NCBI RefSeq assembly: GCF_902506145.1
Contig: NZ_LR733520.1
Span: 1,501,976-1,565,975, forward strand
Direction of reading: 5' to 3'
Source: Burkholderia sp. 8Y
GTDB taxonomy: Bacteria; Pseudomonadota; Gammaproteobacteria; Burkholderiales; Burkholderiaceae
Length of the DNA stretch: 64,000 nucleotides
Shown: positions 17,020-26,426 of the stretch, one piece after another
How the letters are laid out: the number at the start of each line of letters is the position of its first letter
Numbering within the stretch: position 1 is the first letter of the stretch
The notes under the pieces: model-generated
The model's input: the letters and a program-made list of their open reading frames with translations, nothing else
Database searches by the model: none
Told to the model about the DNA's origin: nothing
Translations under genes and position numbers: made by a program

Positions 17020-17255
17020 TGCCAAAACGGAGAATACGTCGTGCCGCGGCTGCGTTCTTCGCGAGTTGCCATCGTCGATACGAAGCCCGACCCGAAAAGG
17101 CCGGTCATCGTCAAGACGATCGAACGTGAAGAGCTTGCCGCGAAAACCGGCTATACGCGGCCACACACCGTTCATGCGGACCGGGCGGCATCTATGTCAC
17201 CGCGCGTGTCAACGCCGAAGGCAAAGAGCCCGGCGGCGTGCTGCTGCTCGATCAA
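17020..17255 (+). pseudogene. Internal fragment of methanethiol oxidase / selenium-binding protein (SBP56)
   Basis: Translation in one frame up to about 17180 and then the +1 frame gives a continuous match to the middle of the SBP56 family as I recall it. Segments include EYVVPRLRSSR, VDTKPDPKRPVIVK, KTGYTRPHTVH and, after the shift, GGIYVTARVNAEG and EPGGVLLLDQ. The intact enzyme is about 430-460 residues and oxidises methanethiol to formaldehyde, hydrogen sulfide and peroxide; only about 75 residues survive here, so no function remains. The likeness to human SELENBP1 (SSRIYVVD, GGFVLLD) makes the identification fairly firm. The neighbouring intact PLP enzyme also handles sulfur amino acids. 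Confidence 0.7.
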
Positions 17256-17400
17256 CAGAGTTCTGAGTCAGCGGCAGCTGCGGCCATGACGTTGTATGCC
17301 TCAGCGACTGCCTGCAAAGCGGTGAGGTCTGCCATGCACGACAGACAGAGACTCCCTCTAACGCGTCGTCTCTTGCGTAACAACATGAGTGCGAAAACAC

Positions 17401-17640
17401 GTGAAACGTACGGTCATCGCTGTGGCTCGCATTGGCTGCTGCGACCGCTATGGCTTGTAGCGGTGCGATAAATCACGACATCAACTCGTCGATCTTAAAT
17501 AGCGGCACACCGAGGCCGCACAATCGGCCCGACGCGATGAGTTCGGTGGCCACATGAAAAAGCCAAGCAGTTGCTGAAGCAGGCTCACGCTGGACTCAAA
17601 AGGCAGCGGGCTCGCCGCGTATAACCACTAAGCGATCCGT
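17401..17640 (+). pseudogene. Possible broken gene for a small lipoprotein
   Basis: From GTG at 17401 the frame reads VKRTVIAVA, a typical signal start. The next frame continues LALAAATAMACSGAINHD, which has a lipobox-like AMAC. A single frameshift near 17425 would join the two into a normal lipoprotein leader. The second frame stops at 17557, and a third gives EKAKQLLKQAHAGLK before a further stop near 17630. It looks like a decayed short gene; the family was not recognised. Confidence 0.35.
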
Positions 17641-17864
17641 TCAAGGCTCGCTGACTGTTGGGAAACGGTCCTGAAAGCCGCCCGCCTGATCCGTTGATGA
17701 ACGCGTTGCGGCTCGCCGGAAGTGCAGCGCGGTGCCCCCGCGAATCAAAGGGCGCGCCGCTTCAACCGACCATCGGCAAGCAAGCTCGCCTGTCATCCGT
17801 TAGTAAAGCTAATGATTACACAAATACCGCCCGAAGGCGGCCTTCTACGTCTTTCGCCTGCGTA

Positions 17865-19103
17865 TCAACCAAGCCGAAGCGCCTGCTCGAAATCCGCGAC
17901 GAGATCGTCGATTTCCTCGATGCCCGCCGACAGCCGGATCATGCCGTCGGAAATATCCATCGCCTTGCGCGTGTCTGCGCCTGCTTCGAAGAAAATAGTC
18001 GGCGCAACAGGAATGATGAGCGTGCGCGTATCGCCGAGACCCGTCGCCTTAACCGGCAGTTGCAAGGCGTTGATCACCTCGATCATTCTGTCCGGATTGC
18101 GCAATTCGAACGAGAGCAGCCACGAGTTGCTCTTGAACAACGACTTCGCGATGCCATACTGCGGATGACTTTCGAGCCCTGGATAGAACACGCGGCCGAT
18201 AGCCTCGTGCCCCTCAAGAAAGCGCGCGAGCGCAAGCGCGTTGTCGCTGCACTTCGTCACGCGCAGCGCGAGCGTCTCGGCACCTAGCGCGATCTGATGC
18301 GCCTGCTCCGACGACAACGCCGCGCCCATATCGCGCAGTCCCTTCTTGCGAATCTGCAATAGCGCCTGCTCCTTGGGACCGGCACGGCGGTAGTCGTCCG
18401 CGATATTCGGGTATTGGCTCCAGTCGAAAAGCCCTGTGTCCGTGACCGCACCGCCGAGCGCCGCGCCATGACCCGCAATGGTCTTCGTCAGCGAGTTCAC
18501 GACGAGGCTCGCACCGACGCTTTTCGGCTTGAAGAGCGCAGGCGACGTGATGGTGTTATCGACCACGTAAGCAAGTCCGCGCTCGCGGCACAGCTCGCCG
18601 ATTCCCAGCAGATCCGGCACCTGCGTGCCCGGATTCGCGATCGTCTCGACAAAGACCATGCGCGTTTTCGGCGTGACGGCCTCGGCGACATGTTCTCGCG
18701 TGCTCGCATCCACTGTCGTCACCTCGATACCGAGCGTGCGAAGCGTGTTGAACAGGCTATTCGTGTTGCCGAACACATAGCGGCTCGCGACGAGATGGTC
18801 GCCCGCGCGCAGAAGCGTCAGGAACACGGCGGTGATCGCGGCCATGCCGGTGCTGAAGCATATCGAACCGACGCCTTCCTCGAGCATCGTCACCTTGCGC
18901 TCGAGCGCCGCCGTGGTCGGCGTGCCCTGGCGCGCGTAGTTGTAGCCGCCCTTCTTCGTGCCCTGGAATACACCGATCAGATCTTCGACGCGCTCGAACC
19001 CGTACTGAACCGATGTATGGATCGGTTGCCGCAAGCCGCCATGTTCGACGCCGGCGTTTCGGTCGCCGTGAACGATGCCCGTGGTGAAGCCTTGCTTGTC
19101 CAT
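17865..19103 (-). CDS. Cystathionine gamma-synthase/O-acylhomoserine sulfhydrylase family PLP enzyme
   Basis: A 412-residue trans-sulfuration enzyme of the Cys/Met-metabolism PLP family (fold type I). The cofactor lysine is Lys207 in SLTKTIAGHG; the phosphate-binding motif is FSTGMAAI near residue 83, and the tyrosine/arginine pair is in YNYARQGTP. Candidate reactions are cystathionine gamma-synthesis, O-acetylhomoserine sulfhydrylation or methionine gamma-lysis; the family does not decide between them. The ATG at 19103 follows GGAGAAGGG directly. It is transcribed alone; a methanethiol oxidase relic lies beyond its 3' end. Confidence 0.85.
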   Translation of the reverse strand: MDKQGFTTGIVHGDRNAGVEHGGLRQPIHTSVQYGFERVEDLIGVFQGTKKGGYNYARQGTPTTAALERKVTMLEEGVGSICFSTGMAAITAVFLTLLRAGDHLVASRYVFGNTNSLFNTLRTLGIEVTTVDASTREHVAEAVTPKTRMVFVETIANPGTQVPDLLGIGELCRERGLAYVVDNTITSPALFKPKSVGASLVVNSLTKTIAGHGAALGGAVTDTGLFDWSQYPNIADDYRRAGPKEQALLQIRKKGLRDMGAALSSEQAHQIALGAETLALRVTKCSDNALALARFLEGHEAIGRVFYPGLESHPQYGIAKSLFKSNSWLLSFELRNPDRMIEVINALQLPVKATGLGDTRTLIIPVAPTIFFEAGADTRKAMDISDGMIRLSAGIEEIDDLVADFEQALRLG

Positions 19104-19130
19104 CCCTTCTCCGCTTCCGTGTCGATATCG

Positions 19131-19173
19131 CTTGCATGCTGTATGCCGCGTGATGTAGGCGGCATGCAAAAGA
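19131..19173. repeat. Dispersed motif with flanking inverted repeat
   Basis: GGCATGCAAAAG occurs at 19161-19172. It is preceded by ATGCCGC (19143-19149) facing GCGGCAT (19159-19165), and a further GCATGC is at 19134-19139. The block sits upstream of the PLP enzyme start. Confidence 0.5.
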
Positions 19174-19324
19174 CCATTCTACACCGGCACTTTTTCGCCG
19201 TTCGGCGGTTTAGCGCGGGAATAGCCGTTGCTCGGATTGCGCTCTGTGTCCGCTCGCAACGTGCTTCAATAGCAGAAACGCCGCACGTTGCCGCTTCCGG
19301 CATGATTTGACGAGGAGCTCACGC

Positions 19325-20062
19325 ATGGCTTACGAACTCTACTATTGGGATGGCTTACAGGGCCGCGGCGAATTCGTGCGGCTCGCACTGGAGGATGCGG
19401 GCGCCGAGTACATCGACGTCGCCCGCGAGTCAAAGAAAAGCGGCTACGGCATGGACGCCATGATGAAGCTGCTGAACAGCAAGACCGAGCCGCACATTCC
19501 GTTTGCGCCGCCGTTTCTGAAGGACGGCGAACTCATCGTGCCGCACGTCGCGAACATCCTGCTCTATCTCGGCCCGAAGCTGAATCTTGCGCCGAAAGAC
19601 GAAGCCTTGCGCCATGTCGCGCACGGGCTGCAACTGACCATCGCAGACTTCGTCGCCGAAGTGCACGACACGCATCATCCGCTCGCCACCGATCTGTATT
19701 ACGAAGACCAGAAAGACGCCGCGAAGATTCGCACGAAGAACTTCATCGAGAAGCGCGTACCGAAATTCATCGGCTATTTCGAGCGCGTGCTCAAGCAGAA
19801 CGCCGACGGCGACACGCAGATGATCGGCGACGCCATCACGTATGTCGATCTCTCGATGTTCCAGATCGTCGAGGGTTTGCATTATGCATTCCCTCGCGCG
19901 ATGAAGACGTTCGCGAAACACTATCCGCGCGTTGCGGCGCTGCACGACGCGGTGCGCGAACGGCCGAACATCGCGGCGTACGTCGATTCGGAGCGGCGCA
20001 TTGCATTCAATGAATCGGGCATTTTCCGGCACTACCCCGAGCGGGATCAGGACGCGCACTGA
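19325..20062 (+). CDS. Glutathione S-transferase family protein
   Basis: A 245-residue cytosolic protein with the GST layout. The N-terminal thioredoxin-like domain (residues 1-85) begins YELYYWDGLQGRGEFVRLAL and contains the cis-proline region VPHVANILLYL; the helical C-terminal domain spans about 95-230. The N-terminal Tyr/Trp/Asp region resembles the sigma/alpha-like GSTs that contact glutathione through a tyrosine. The substrate is unknown. GAGGAG lies upstream of the ATG at 19325. The aldo/keto reductase gene starts 41 bases later and is likely co-transcribed, which suggests joint detoxification of carbonyls. Confidence 0.85.
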   Translation: MAYELYYWDGLQGRGEFVRLALEDAGAEYIDVARESKKSGYGMDAMMKLLNSKTEPHIPFAPPFLKDGELIVPHVANILLYLGPKLNLAPKDEALRHVAHGLQLTIADFVAEVHDTHHPLATDLYYEDQKDAAKIRTKNFIEKRVPKFIGYFERVLKQNADGDTQMIGDAITYVDLSMFQIVEGLHYAFPRAMKTFAKHYPRVAALHDAVRERPNIAAYVDSERRIAFNESGIFRHYPERDQDAH

Positions 20063-20103
20063 CATGTGTTCTCACGACATCAACCTCATGACAAGGAGCC
20101 AGC

Positions 20104-20907
20104 ATGGTTGAATCTATTCCTTCTTTCGGTCTAGGCACGTTTCGCGTCGATGCCGACAAAACCACGCACGCCGTCAAGAGCGCGCTGCAGATCGGCTATC
20201 GCCACATCGATACCGCGCAGTTCTATAACAACGAAGCCGCCGTCGGCCAGGGCGTGCGCGACTCGGGCATTTCACGCGACGATATCTGGGTCACGACGAA
20301 AGTCTGGTGGGACCGCCTCGCGCATGACAAGCTGATCGCGAGCCTGAATGACAGTCACGCGAAGCTCGATATCGGCACCATCGACCTGGCGCTCGTGCAC
20401 TGGCCGTCGCCCGATGGCGCGGTGCCCATCGCCGAGACGCTCGGCGCGATGCAGGAAGCACAGAAGCTCGGCCTGATCCGTCATTACGGCGTGTCGAACT
20501 TCACCGCGCCGCTGCTCGAAGAGGCGTTGAATGCGCCCGGCGGCCGCGAGATCGTGACGAATCAGATCGAGGTGAGCCCGTTCCTCGCGAACCGCCCGCT
20601 CGTGGAAGCGACGCAGCGGCTCGGCGTGAAAGTCACCGCTTACATGCCGCTCGGCGAAGGCCGCGCGCACAACGACACCACCATCAAGGCGATCGCCGCC
20701 AAACACGGCGCGACGCCCGCGCAGGTCACGTTCGCGTGGCTGCTCGCACGCGACATCGTGGTGCTGTCGGCATCGACCAATCCGGAGCACCAGCAAAGCA
20801 ACTGGGACGCGCAAAAACTCAAGCTCGATTCCGACGACATCGCCAGGATCGACAAGCTCGACGAAGGCAAGCGCAACGCGAATCCGTCGTTTGCGCCGAA
20901 GTGGTAG
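20104..20907 (+). CDS. dkgB: Aldo/keto reductase, 2,5-diketo-D-gluconate reductase type
   Basis: A 267-residue NADPH-dependent aldo/keto reductase. The catalytic tetrad is visible as Asp36 and Tyr41 (DTAQFYNNE), Lys66 (TTKVWW) and His99 (LVHWP). Length and the opening SFGLGTFRV match DkgB (YafB), which reduces 2,5-diketogluconate and methylglyoxal. Assignment to DkgB rather than another small AKR is by overall likeness. CAAGGAG precedes the ATG. It follows the GST gene and ends at a clear terminator. A link with the kgu ketogluconate locus several kilobases away is possible but unproven. Confidence 0.82.
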   Translation: MVESIPSFGLGTFRVDADKTTHAVKSALQIGYRHIDTAQFYNNEAAVGQGVRDSGISRDDIWVTTKVWWDRLAHDKLIASLNDSHAKLDIGTIDLALVHWPSPDGAVPIAETLGAMQEAQKLGLIRHYGVSNFTAPLLEEALNAPGGREIVTNQIEVSPFLANRPLVEATQRLGVKVTAYMPLGEGRAHNDTTIKAIAAKHGATPAQVTFAWLLARDIVVLSASTNPEHQQSNWDAQKLKLDSDDIARIDKLDEGKRNANPSFAPKW

Positions 20908-20924
20908 GAAGCCGTTGGAGCTTC

Positions 20925-20958
20925 AAGCCCGGTCCGCGATAGCGAGCCGGGCTTTTTT
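20925..20958 (+). terminator. Factor-independent terminator after the aldo/keto reductase gene
   Basis: AAGCCCGG (20925-20932) pairs with CCGGGCTT (20947-20954), followed by a run of six T. Confidence 0.9.
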
Positions 20959-21056
20959 GTCGGCGCGCGAGCCGCCGGGCTGGCCCGCAATGCTATTCTT
21001 GCGGCGCCCTTATTCCATCTGCTTCTAAGCTATCCACGCTTACAGCTAACCGACCC

Positions 21057-22793
21057 GTGCTCTCGTTTCTGCTCAAGCTGCGCACGTACGCGCAACAACT
21101 GTTTCGTCTGTCGGACTCGCACACCATGCTCATCTGGGCGGTGGTCGTCGGCGTGGCGGGCGCGTTTGCGACGACCGTGTTTCGCGGAGGCATCGCGCTG
21201 TCGCAGCGGCTGTTGGGCAATCACTCGGAGGGACTCGTCGCGCTCGCGACAATGCTGCCGTGGCCGATGCGCGTCGCGCTGCCGGCCGCGGGCGGACTCG
21301 TCGCGGGCTTTTGCCTGATCGCCGCGCGGCGGCACGCAAAAAAGCAGGCGAACGCCGATTACATGGAAGCCGTGACCATCGGCGACGGCGCCGTGCCGGT
21401 GTCGCAGACCGTGTGGCGGAGCCTGTCGTCGCTTTTCACGATCACGAGCGGCGGCTCCATCGGCCGGGAGGGGTCGATGGTGCAACTGGCCGCGCTCGCC
21501 TCCTCGCTGATCGGCCGATGGGTTCACTTCGATCCGCCGCGCCTGCGCCTGCTGGTCGCGTGCGGCGCGGCGGCGGGCATCACGTCGGCGTACAACGCGC
21601 CGATTGCGGGCGCCTTCTTCGTCACCGAAATCGTGCTCGGCTCGATGGCGATGGAAAGCTTCGGGCCCATTGTCGTCTCGTCGGTCGTCGCGAACATCAC
21701 GATGCGCGAGTTCGCCGGCTACCGGCCGCCCTACGAGATGCCGGTGTTTCCGACCATCGCGGGCGTCGAAGTGCTGCTCTTCGTGGTGCTCGGCCTCTTG
21801 TGCGGTGCGCTCGCGCCGCAATTTCTGCGGCTGCTCGCGGCGTCGAAGCGGCGCTTCGCGCTGTTGCCGCTGCCGTTGCCGGTGCGGCTTGCGCTCGGCG
21901 GACTGATCGTCGGCGTGATTTCGGTCTGGTGGCCGGAAGTCTGGGGCAACGGCTACGAAGTCGTGAACTCGCTGCTGCATCATCCGTGGACGTGGACGCC
22001 GCTGCTCACCGTGCTCGTCTTCAAGACCATCGCGACGGCGGCGACCGCGGGCTCCGGCGCGGTCGGCGGCATTTTCACGCCAACGCTCTTCGTGGGCGCG
22101 GTGCTCGGCTGTCTCTTCGGGATGGCCGCGCACGGCATCTGGCCGCATTCCACGTCGGCGCCGTTCGCCTACGCGATGGTCGGCATGGGCGCCTTCCTCG
22201 CCGCCGCCACGCACGCGCCGCTCATGGCGATCCTGATGATCTTCGAAATGACGCTCTCGTATCAGGTCGTGCTGCCGCTGATGCTCTCGTGCGTCGTCGC
22301 TTACTTCATTGCGCGCACGTCGGAGCAGACCTCGATGTACGAAGTCACGCTGCGCCGCACGCGCGAGGAGAAAGAGCGCCTGCGCCTCGCCGCGACGCAG
22401 ATGCGCGAGCTCGTCAAACCCGCCGATACGGTCGTGCCGCTCACGGCGAATGTGAAGGACATGACGCGCGTGTTTCTCGAATATCCGGTGAAATATCTGT
22501 ACGTGGTCGACGAAGCCGGGCGCTTTCGCGGCGTCGTCGCGCTGAAGGACATCACGTCGGATCTGCTCGATGCGCGCGACACCGCGACGAAGACCGCCGC
22601 CGACTATCTTCAGCCGCAGTTCGACGTGCTCACGCCCGACATGGCGCTCGGCGAGGCGCTGCAGCACTTCCTCGCGTTCCAAGGCGAACGGCTGCCGGTG
22701 ATCGAGCGCAAAGCCGAGCCGCTTCTGCTCGGCGTCGTGTACAAGACGTCGCTTCTGGACGCATACTTCCGTTTGAACCCGACATCGCGCTGA
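21057..22793 (+). CDS. ClC-family chloride channel/transporter with C-terminal CBS domains
   Basis: A 578-residue protein. Residues 1 to about 425 form the ClC membrane domain with GSIGREGS (selectivity filter and gating glutamate region) and GAVGGIFTPTLFVG; residues about 440-570 form a pair of CBS domains that bind adenine nucleotides. Bacterial members are chloride channels or chloride/proton exchangers. The upstream stop-free region supports the GTG at 21057; an ATG at 21126 is also possible because TM1 begins nearby. It is preceded by the terminator of dkgB and followed by about 230 bases of non-coding DNA. Confidence 0.88.
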   Translation: MLSFLLKLRTYAQQLFRLSDSHTMLIWAVVVGVAGAFATTVFRGGIALSQRLLGNHSEGLVALATMLPWPMRVALPAAGGLVAGFCLIAARRHAKKQANADYMEAVTIGDGAVPVSQTVWRSLSSLFTITSGGSIGREGSMVQLAALASSLIGRWVHFDPPRLRLLVACGAAAGITSAYNAPIAGAFFVTEIVLGSMAMESFGPIVVSSVVANITMREFAGYRPPYEMPVFPTIAGVEVLLFVVLGLLCGALAPQFLRLLAASKRRFALLPLPLPVRLALGGLIVGVISVWWPEVWGNGYEVVNSLLHHPWTWTPLLTVLVFKTIATAATAGSGAVGGIFTPTLFVGAVLGCLFGMAAHGIWPHSTSAPFAYAMVGMGAFLAAATHAPLMAILMIFEMTLSYQVVLPLMLSCVVAYFIARTSEQTSMYEVTLRRTREEKERLRLAATQMRELVKPADTVVPLTANVKDMTRVFLEYPVKYLYVVDEAGRFRGVVALKDITSDLLDARDTATKTAADYLQPQFDVLTPDMALGEALQHFLAFQGERLPVIERKAEPLLLGVVYKTSLLDAYFRLNPTSR

Positions 22794-23021
22794 AACTGCG
22801 CGGCCGTGCAAATTCGCGGCTCGCAACTTCGGGAAACCTCGCATCCGAACGGCGAGTGGCGAGTTCACGCATCACTCGAACTATGGTCGCGCGACGCCCG
22901 TTGGTCGCGCCCGTGCGCAACCAGGCGCCATGCCCCGGACGCACGGAACGCACGCGGAAACGCTATCGGCATAAGCTTTGCTTGATGCTTTTCGCTGCTT
23001 TACGTGAGGAGGGGTTGCCCG

Positions 23022-23282
23022 ATGAAGACCTCAACGTTGTTGTCGATGGCGCTGGTTTCCGTGTCCTGCTATGCCGCGCCGTTGCATACGAGTTCGACGG
23101 ACTCGGCGGTCGCTTCGGCGACCCGCGCCGCGCTGCGCGTGAATGCCGGGCCCGTCTCGCCGCCCGCGCCGGATGTCACCGCGCAGAATCTCGATCATGC
23201 CCATTGGCGTCATGTGCCGCTGCCGAAATCCCGCGCGCCCCGTCACGGCATGGCAAGCCAGACGATTCAGGTGCTGACCTGA
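23022..23282 (+). CDS. Small exported protein of unknown function
   Basis: An 86-residue protein with a clear signal peptide (residues 1-19, ending SCYAAP) and a Pro/Ala-rich basic remainder. No domain was recognised. A strong GAGGAGGGG ribosome site nine to ten bases before the ATG argues that it is translated. It precedes the DUF2795 gene by 33 bases and may share its transcript. A periplasmic location is inferred. Confidence 0.6.
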   Translation: MKTSTLLSMALVSVSCYAAPLHTSSTDSAVASATRAALRVNAGPVSPPAPDVTAQNLDHAHWRHVPLPKSRAPRHGMASQTIQVLT

Positions 23283-23315
23283 CTGCCCTCCACCCTACAA
23301 TCAACGGATTCGACG

Positions 23316-23561
23316 ATGACCGACAAGCCCGCAGAGAACCATCTTCTGAACGACGAGCCGATCGACGACGAAATCGCGCAGACGCTGCGCATGGTGCAGT
23401 TTCCGGCGAACAAGGATGCGCTCGTCGAAGCGGCGCGGCAGGCGGGCGCGAGCAACGATGTCATCAATGTGTTCGATGGGCTGCCCGAGCAGGATTATGC
23501 GGACGCGGATTCGGTCGAGCGGTTGCTGGGGAGTAATGGAGGGCCGGGGATTTCGGTTTGA
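23316..23561 (+). CDS. DUF2795 small protein
   Basis: An 81-residue acidic protein. The core QTLRMVQFPANKDALVEAARQ followed by VINVFDGLPEQDY is the DUF2795 pattern, a short helical domain found in many bacteria. DUF2795 has been suggested to act in nucleic-acid binding or stress but has no settled role. There is no signal peptide. It is co-directional with the small exported protein upstream. Confidence 0.75.
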   Translation: MTDKPAENHLLNDEPIDDEIAQTLRMVQFPANKDALVEAARQAGASNDVINVFDGLPEQDYADADSVERLLGSNGGPGISV

Positions 23562-23938
23562 GGGTGGTTGCGGCGCGGTGCGTGGAGGGAAAAAGACGCG
23601 CCACGTTCGTTATCTGTTGAGTTGGTACGTCAACTTTGGCTTTGCGAAAGTACGCGCTAGTCCGCGTTATGAGCGCACGCCTCGCCGTCGCTCAGAAAGC
23701 AACGTTCATCGCCGTAGGCAGCAGGGCAAGTGCGATTTCCCGCTACGCGCCCGATCCATTCAAGTGTCGACCAAGCAGCGAAGCAGCGCGAAACCTATCC
23801 ACAAAAACCGTGCACCACCCTGTTGATAACCCGCCGAGAACTGCGTTAAGTCCTTGACGCCGAAGCCAAACCGACGCGCGCGTCGGAATGCGTCACGCTT
23901 GGACGGGGCAATCAACTCGCCCCCACGTCGCAAGAACA
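23562..23938. other. Non-coding stretch between DUF2795 and asmA-type genes
   Basis: There are 377 bases with no convincing gene on either strand and no clear terminator or repeat. CTATCCACA (23795-23803) and TGTTGATAA (23821-23829, reverse strand TTATCAACA) each differ by one base from the DnaA box, but two imperfect boxes are not evidence of an origin. Confidence 0.4.
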
Positions 23939-26311
23939 TCAACTCCCACGATACTGCGCCGCACTCGCCCCGGCCGGCGCCGCCGGCTTCCTGGGCGCCT
24001 TGTCAGCCGCCCCTGCCCCCACCGCACCCGACGACATATAAGCCGGCGCCGCCTTGGCCTTCTCCTTTTGCCCGGCCGGCGGCGCGGTCGGCGGCTTCTG
24101 AATGTCGGCGAGCATCTGCGCGCACGGCAGCGGTTTGTTGTTGCTCGGCGCGATGAGCGGAATCAGCGCCGCGAACGGGTTGATGAGCCCAAGACCCACC
24201 GCCGCCCCGCCGCGCACCGCCAGCGCCCCGACATTCACGCCCACTTTCGGATCCTTGAACGTTCCCTTCACGTACAACGGCGAGCGCAGCGAGAAAATGC
24301 GAAAGCCCTTCGTATGCGGATGTATGCCGAGATCCATGTCCTCGGTCTTCAGGTTGATGGTGCCATCGACGTTGATCACTGCATCGTCCGTATCGAGCGC
24401 GAACACGCGCGAATCCAGCACGCCGTTCGTCACCACGAAGTCGGCCGCCGCGCAATTTATCTTCACGTCGCGGTTGCCGAAGAGCTTCTCGTAGACCACG
24501 TTCGCCACGTTCAGACCCGCCGCCTCCATGTACAGCCGACTCACCGTGCCCTGCGTGATGAGCGCCTTCACTTCGCCGTTCGAACTCGCGGCAAGCGCCG
24601 CCGGCGAATTGCCGGTCGCGGACAGCGCGGCGTCGCCGTTCACTTCGCCGAGCGCGGATTGCATCGTCTTGATGGTCGGGAAAAGCTGCTTCAGTTTCAG
24701 ATGCCGCGCCTCCGCCGACACCTTGCCCTTGAGCGGCGCGTCGCTGCCGTCAAGATGAATATTGGATGCAAACGTGCCGCCCGCGACGCCGAACTTGAGC
24801 GGTTCGAGCGAGAGCACGCCGTCCTTCATCACGACATGCGTGTAGAGATCCGTGATCGGCAGCTTCGGGTCCTTGATGATGCGCTGGCCGGTGAATTTCA
24901 CGTCGGCGTCGATCGCCTTCCAGCGGTCCGTCTTGAATTCCTCCGTCGGCAGCGCCTTGGCCGACGGCTGCTTCTTCGTCTCGCCGCGCTTCTCCTTGCT
25001 CGCGTTCGAGTCCGCGCCGATGATCGGCGCAAGATCCGAGAACTGCAGCAAGTGCGAAACGAGGTCGCCCTGCAAAAGCGGCCGCGGCTTTCTGGCCGCA
25101 TAGACGAGCGAGCCGTTCAGGTCGCTGCCGCCCACGCGTCCGGTGAAGTTCTCGTAATGGAAGACGTTGCCCTCTTCCCTGAACTGTCCGGTCAGGCGGC
25201 CTTCGGTCGCGAACGGCGGCGTGTCCGGCAGCGTGACGCCGGTGAACGGATACAGATGCGCCATGCTGACCGCCTGCACCCAGAGCCGCAGATCGACCGC
25301 CGCGAGATGCGCGGGATCGGTCACGGTGCCGACGAATGCAATATGCGTATCGCCGAGCCGCACATCGGCCTGAACGGGAAACGGGCGCTGCGCGTCCTGC
25401 ACCGCGAGCACACCGCCGAGCTTGCCTTCGCCCGACACCTTGCCGTTGTTGTACGTGCCCTTCGCGGTCCAGCCGAACGCATACGGCGGAATCGGCGGCT
25501 TAGGCGCATTCTTGGTCGTGATGCTCTTGTTCGCGGATGTGGTCGCCGGGTTCGGCGCCGATGCATTCGCGGCCGCAGCCGCGGACGCCGCCGATGCAGC
25601 CGACGCTTCCGAAGCCGCCGCCGCATCCGCCTGCTTGCTGAGCTTGGCCGCCCCGCCCTTGCCGACCATCTCCGCCGACGATTTCGTCGATGCCGCTTCC
25701 TGCTGCTTCATCACGTCGCCGATCGGCACCGGCTGGCCGAGCGTATCCACGACGATGTCCATGTCGGCCTTGGTCACTTCGTCATGGACGCCGATCGTGC
25801 CTTTCGCGAGCGAAATGTCGCCGAGCTTCAGGTTCCATGTCGAAGGCTGGCTCGACTGCTTGAACTTGAACGTCCAGTTGTTGCGCTTGTCCTTCAGCCG
25901 TTCGATGTCGATGGACGGATTCACGAGGTTGATCGTCGGAATCTCGATGTTGTGCGCGAGAAGCGGCAGCACGGCCACCTGGAAGTCGATTTCGTCGAGC
26001 GTCGCGAAGTGCTGCTGGCGCGCCCAGTCCGGATTCGCGATGGTGATCTTCTCGGCGGAAAAGCGCGGCCACGGCACCCAACGCTTCCAGCCGGTTTCGT
26101 TCGGCGGACGGCGCCAGCCGACCTTGAGATCGCCCGTGATCTGAAACTGGCGGCCGATCGCCTGCGAGACCTTGTCGTCGATCCAGGGCCGCAGCCGGTT
26201 CCAGTCGAAGGTCAGGAACGCGATCACCAGCACGGCGATCAGGATCGCGAGAATGGCGAAGAACCATGCTGCGATCTTTCCGATTTTTCCGGCGGTGCGG
26301 GCTTGCGCCAT
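23939..26311 (-). CDS. AsmA family protein
   Basis: A 790-residue envelope protein anchored by one N-terminal helix (residues about 15-35), with the rest periplasmic. The region after the anchor contains the AsmA-typical FDWNRLRPWIDDKVSQAIGR and GDLKVGW segments, and the C-terminal third resembles AsmA_2. AsmA-like proteins are thought to form long grooves that carry lipid between the membranes. An Ala/Ser-rich stretch lies near residues 235-285. GGAGAGGTC precedes the ATG at 26311. It diverges from the fetAB-type operon. Confidence 0.88.
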   Translation of the reverse strand: MAQARTAGKIGKIAAWFFAILAILIAVLVIAFLTFDWNRLRPWIDDKVSQAIGRQFQITGDLKVGWRRPPNETGWKRWVPWPRFSAEKITIANPDWARQQHFATLDEIDFQVAVLPLLAHNIEIPTINLVNPSIDIERLKDKRNNWTFKFKQSSQPSTWNLKLGDISLAKGTIGVHDEVTKADMDIVVDTLGQPVPIGDVMKQQEAASTKSSAEMVGKGGAAKLSKQADAAAASEASAASAASAAAAANASAPNPATTSANKSITTKNAPKPPIPPYAFGWTAKGTYNNGKVSGEGKLGGVLAVQDAQRPFPVQADVRLGDTHIAFVGTVTDPAHLAAVDLRLWVQAVSMAHLYPFTGVTLPDTPPFATEGRLTGQFREEGNVFHYENFTGRVGGSDLNGSLVYAARKPRPLLQGDLVSHLLQFSDLAPIIGADSNASKEKRGETKKQPSAKALPTEEFKTDRWKAIDADVKFTGQRIIKDPKLPITDLYTHVVMKDGVLSLEPLKFGVAGGTFASNIHLDGSDAPLKGKVSAEARHLKLKQLFPTIKTMQSALGEVNGDAALSATGNSPAALAASSNGEVKALITQGTVSRLYMEAAGLNVANVVYEKLFGNRDVKINCAAADFVVTNGVLDSRVFALDTDDAVINVDGTINLKTEDMDLGIHPHTKGFRIFSLRSPLYVKGTFKDPKVGVNVGALAVRGGAAVGLGLINPFAALIPLIAPSNNKPLPCAQMLADIQKPPTAPPAGQKEKAKAAPAYMSSGAVGAGAADKAPRKPAAPAGASAAQYRGS

Positions 26312-26426
26312 GACCTCTCCATCCGTTTCTTCTGATTCACTTCGCGCCAGCATGAGATGTGCCCGCTTGTGTCCCGCCGCGCCCGCGTAAGATGACGCCA
26401 CGTTGAACTTCGCACCGATCCAATCG

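Larger units (their letters stand above)
16899..17864. other. Gene-poor stretch with decayed gene remnants
   Basis: Nearly one kilobase without an intact gene. It holds a frameshifted methanethiol oxidase fragment (17020-17255) and a possible broken lipoprotein gene (17401-17640). Reading frames are short and change often, and the sequence is less GC-biased at third positions than the neighbours. Near the right end, CCGCC (17827-17831) and GGCGG (17836-17840) form a small tetraloop hairpin just beyond the stop of the PLP enzyme gene on the minus strand, a weak candidate terminator. Nothing else was recognised. Confidence 0.6.

Noticed and set aside
17229..17400. Small gene on either strand between the two relics
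   Set aside because: Frames are short, lack ribosome sites and show no family-like pattern.
23795..23829. Replication origin from two DnaA-box-like words
   Set aside because: Only two imperfect boxes, no AT-rich unwinding region and no origin-linked genes nearby.
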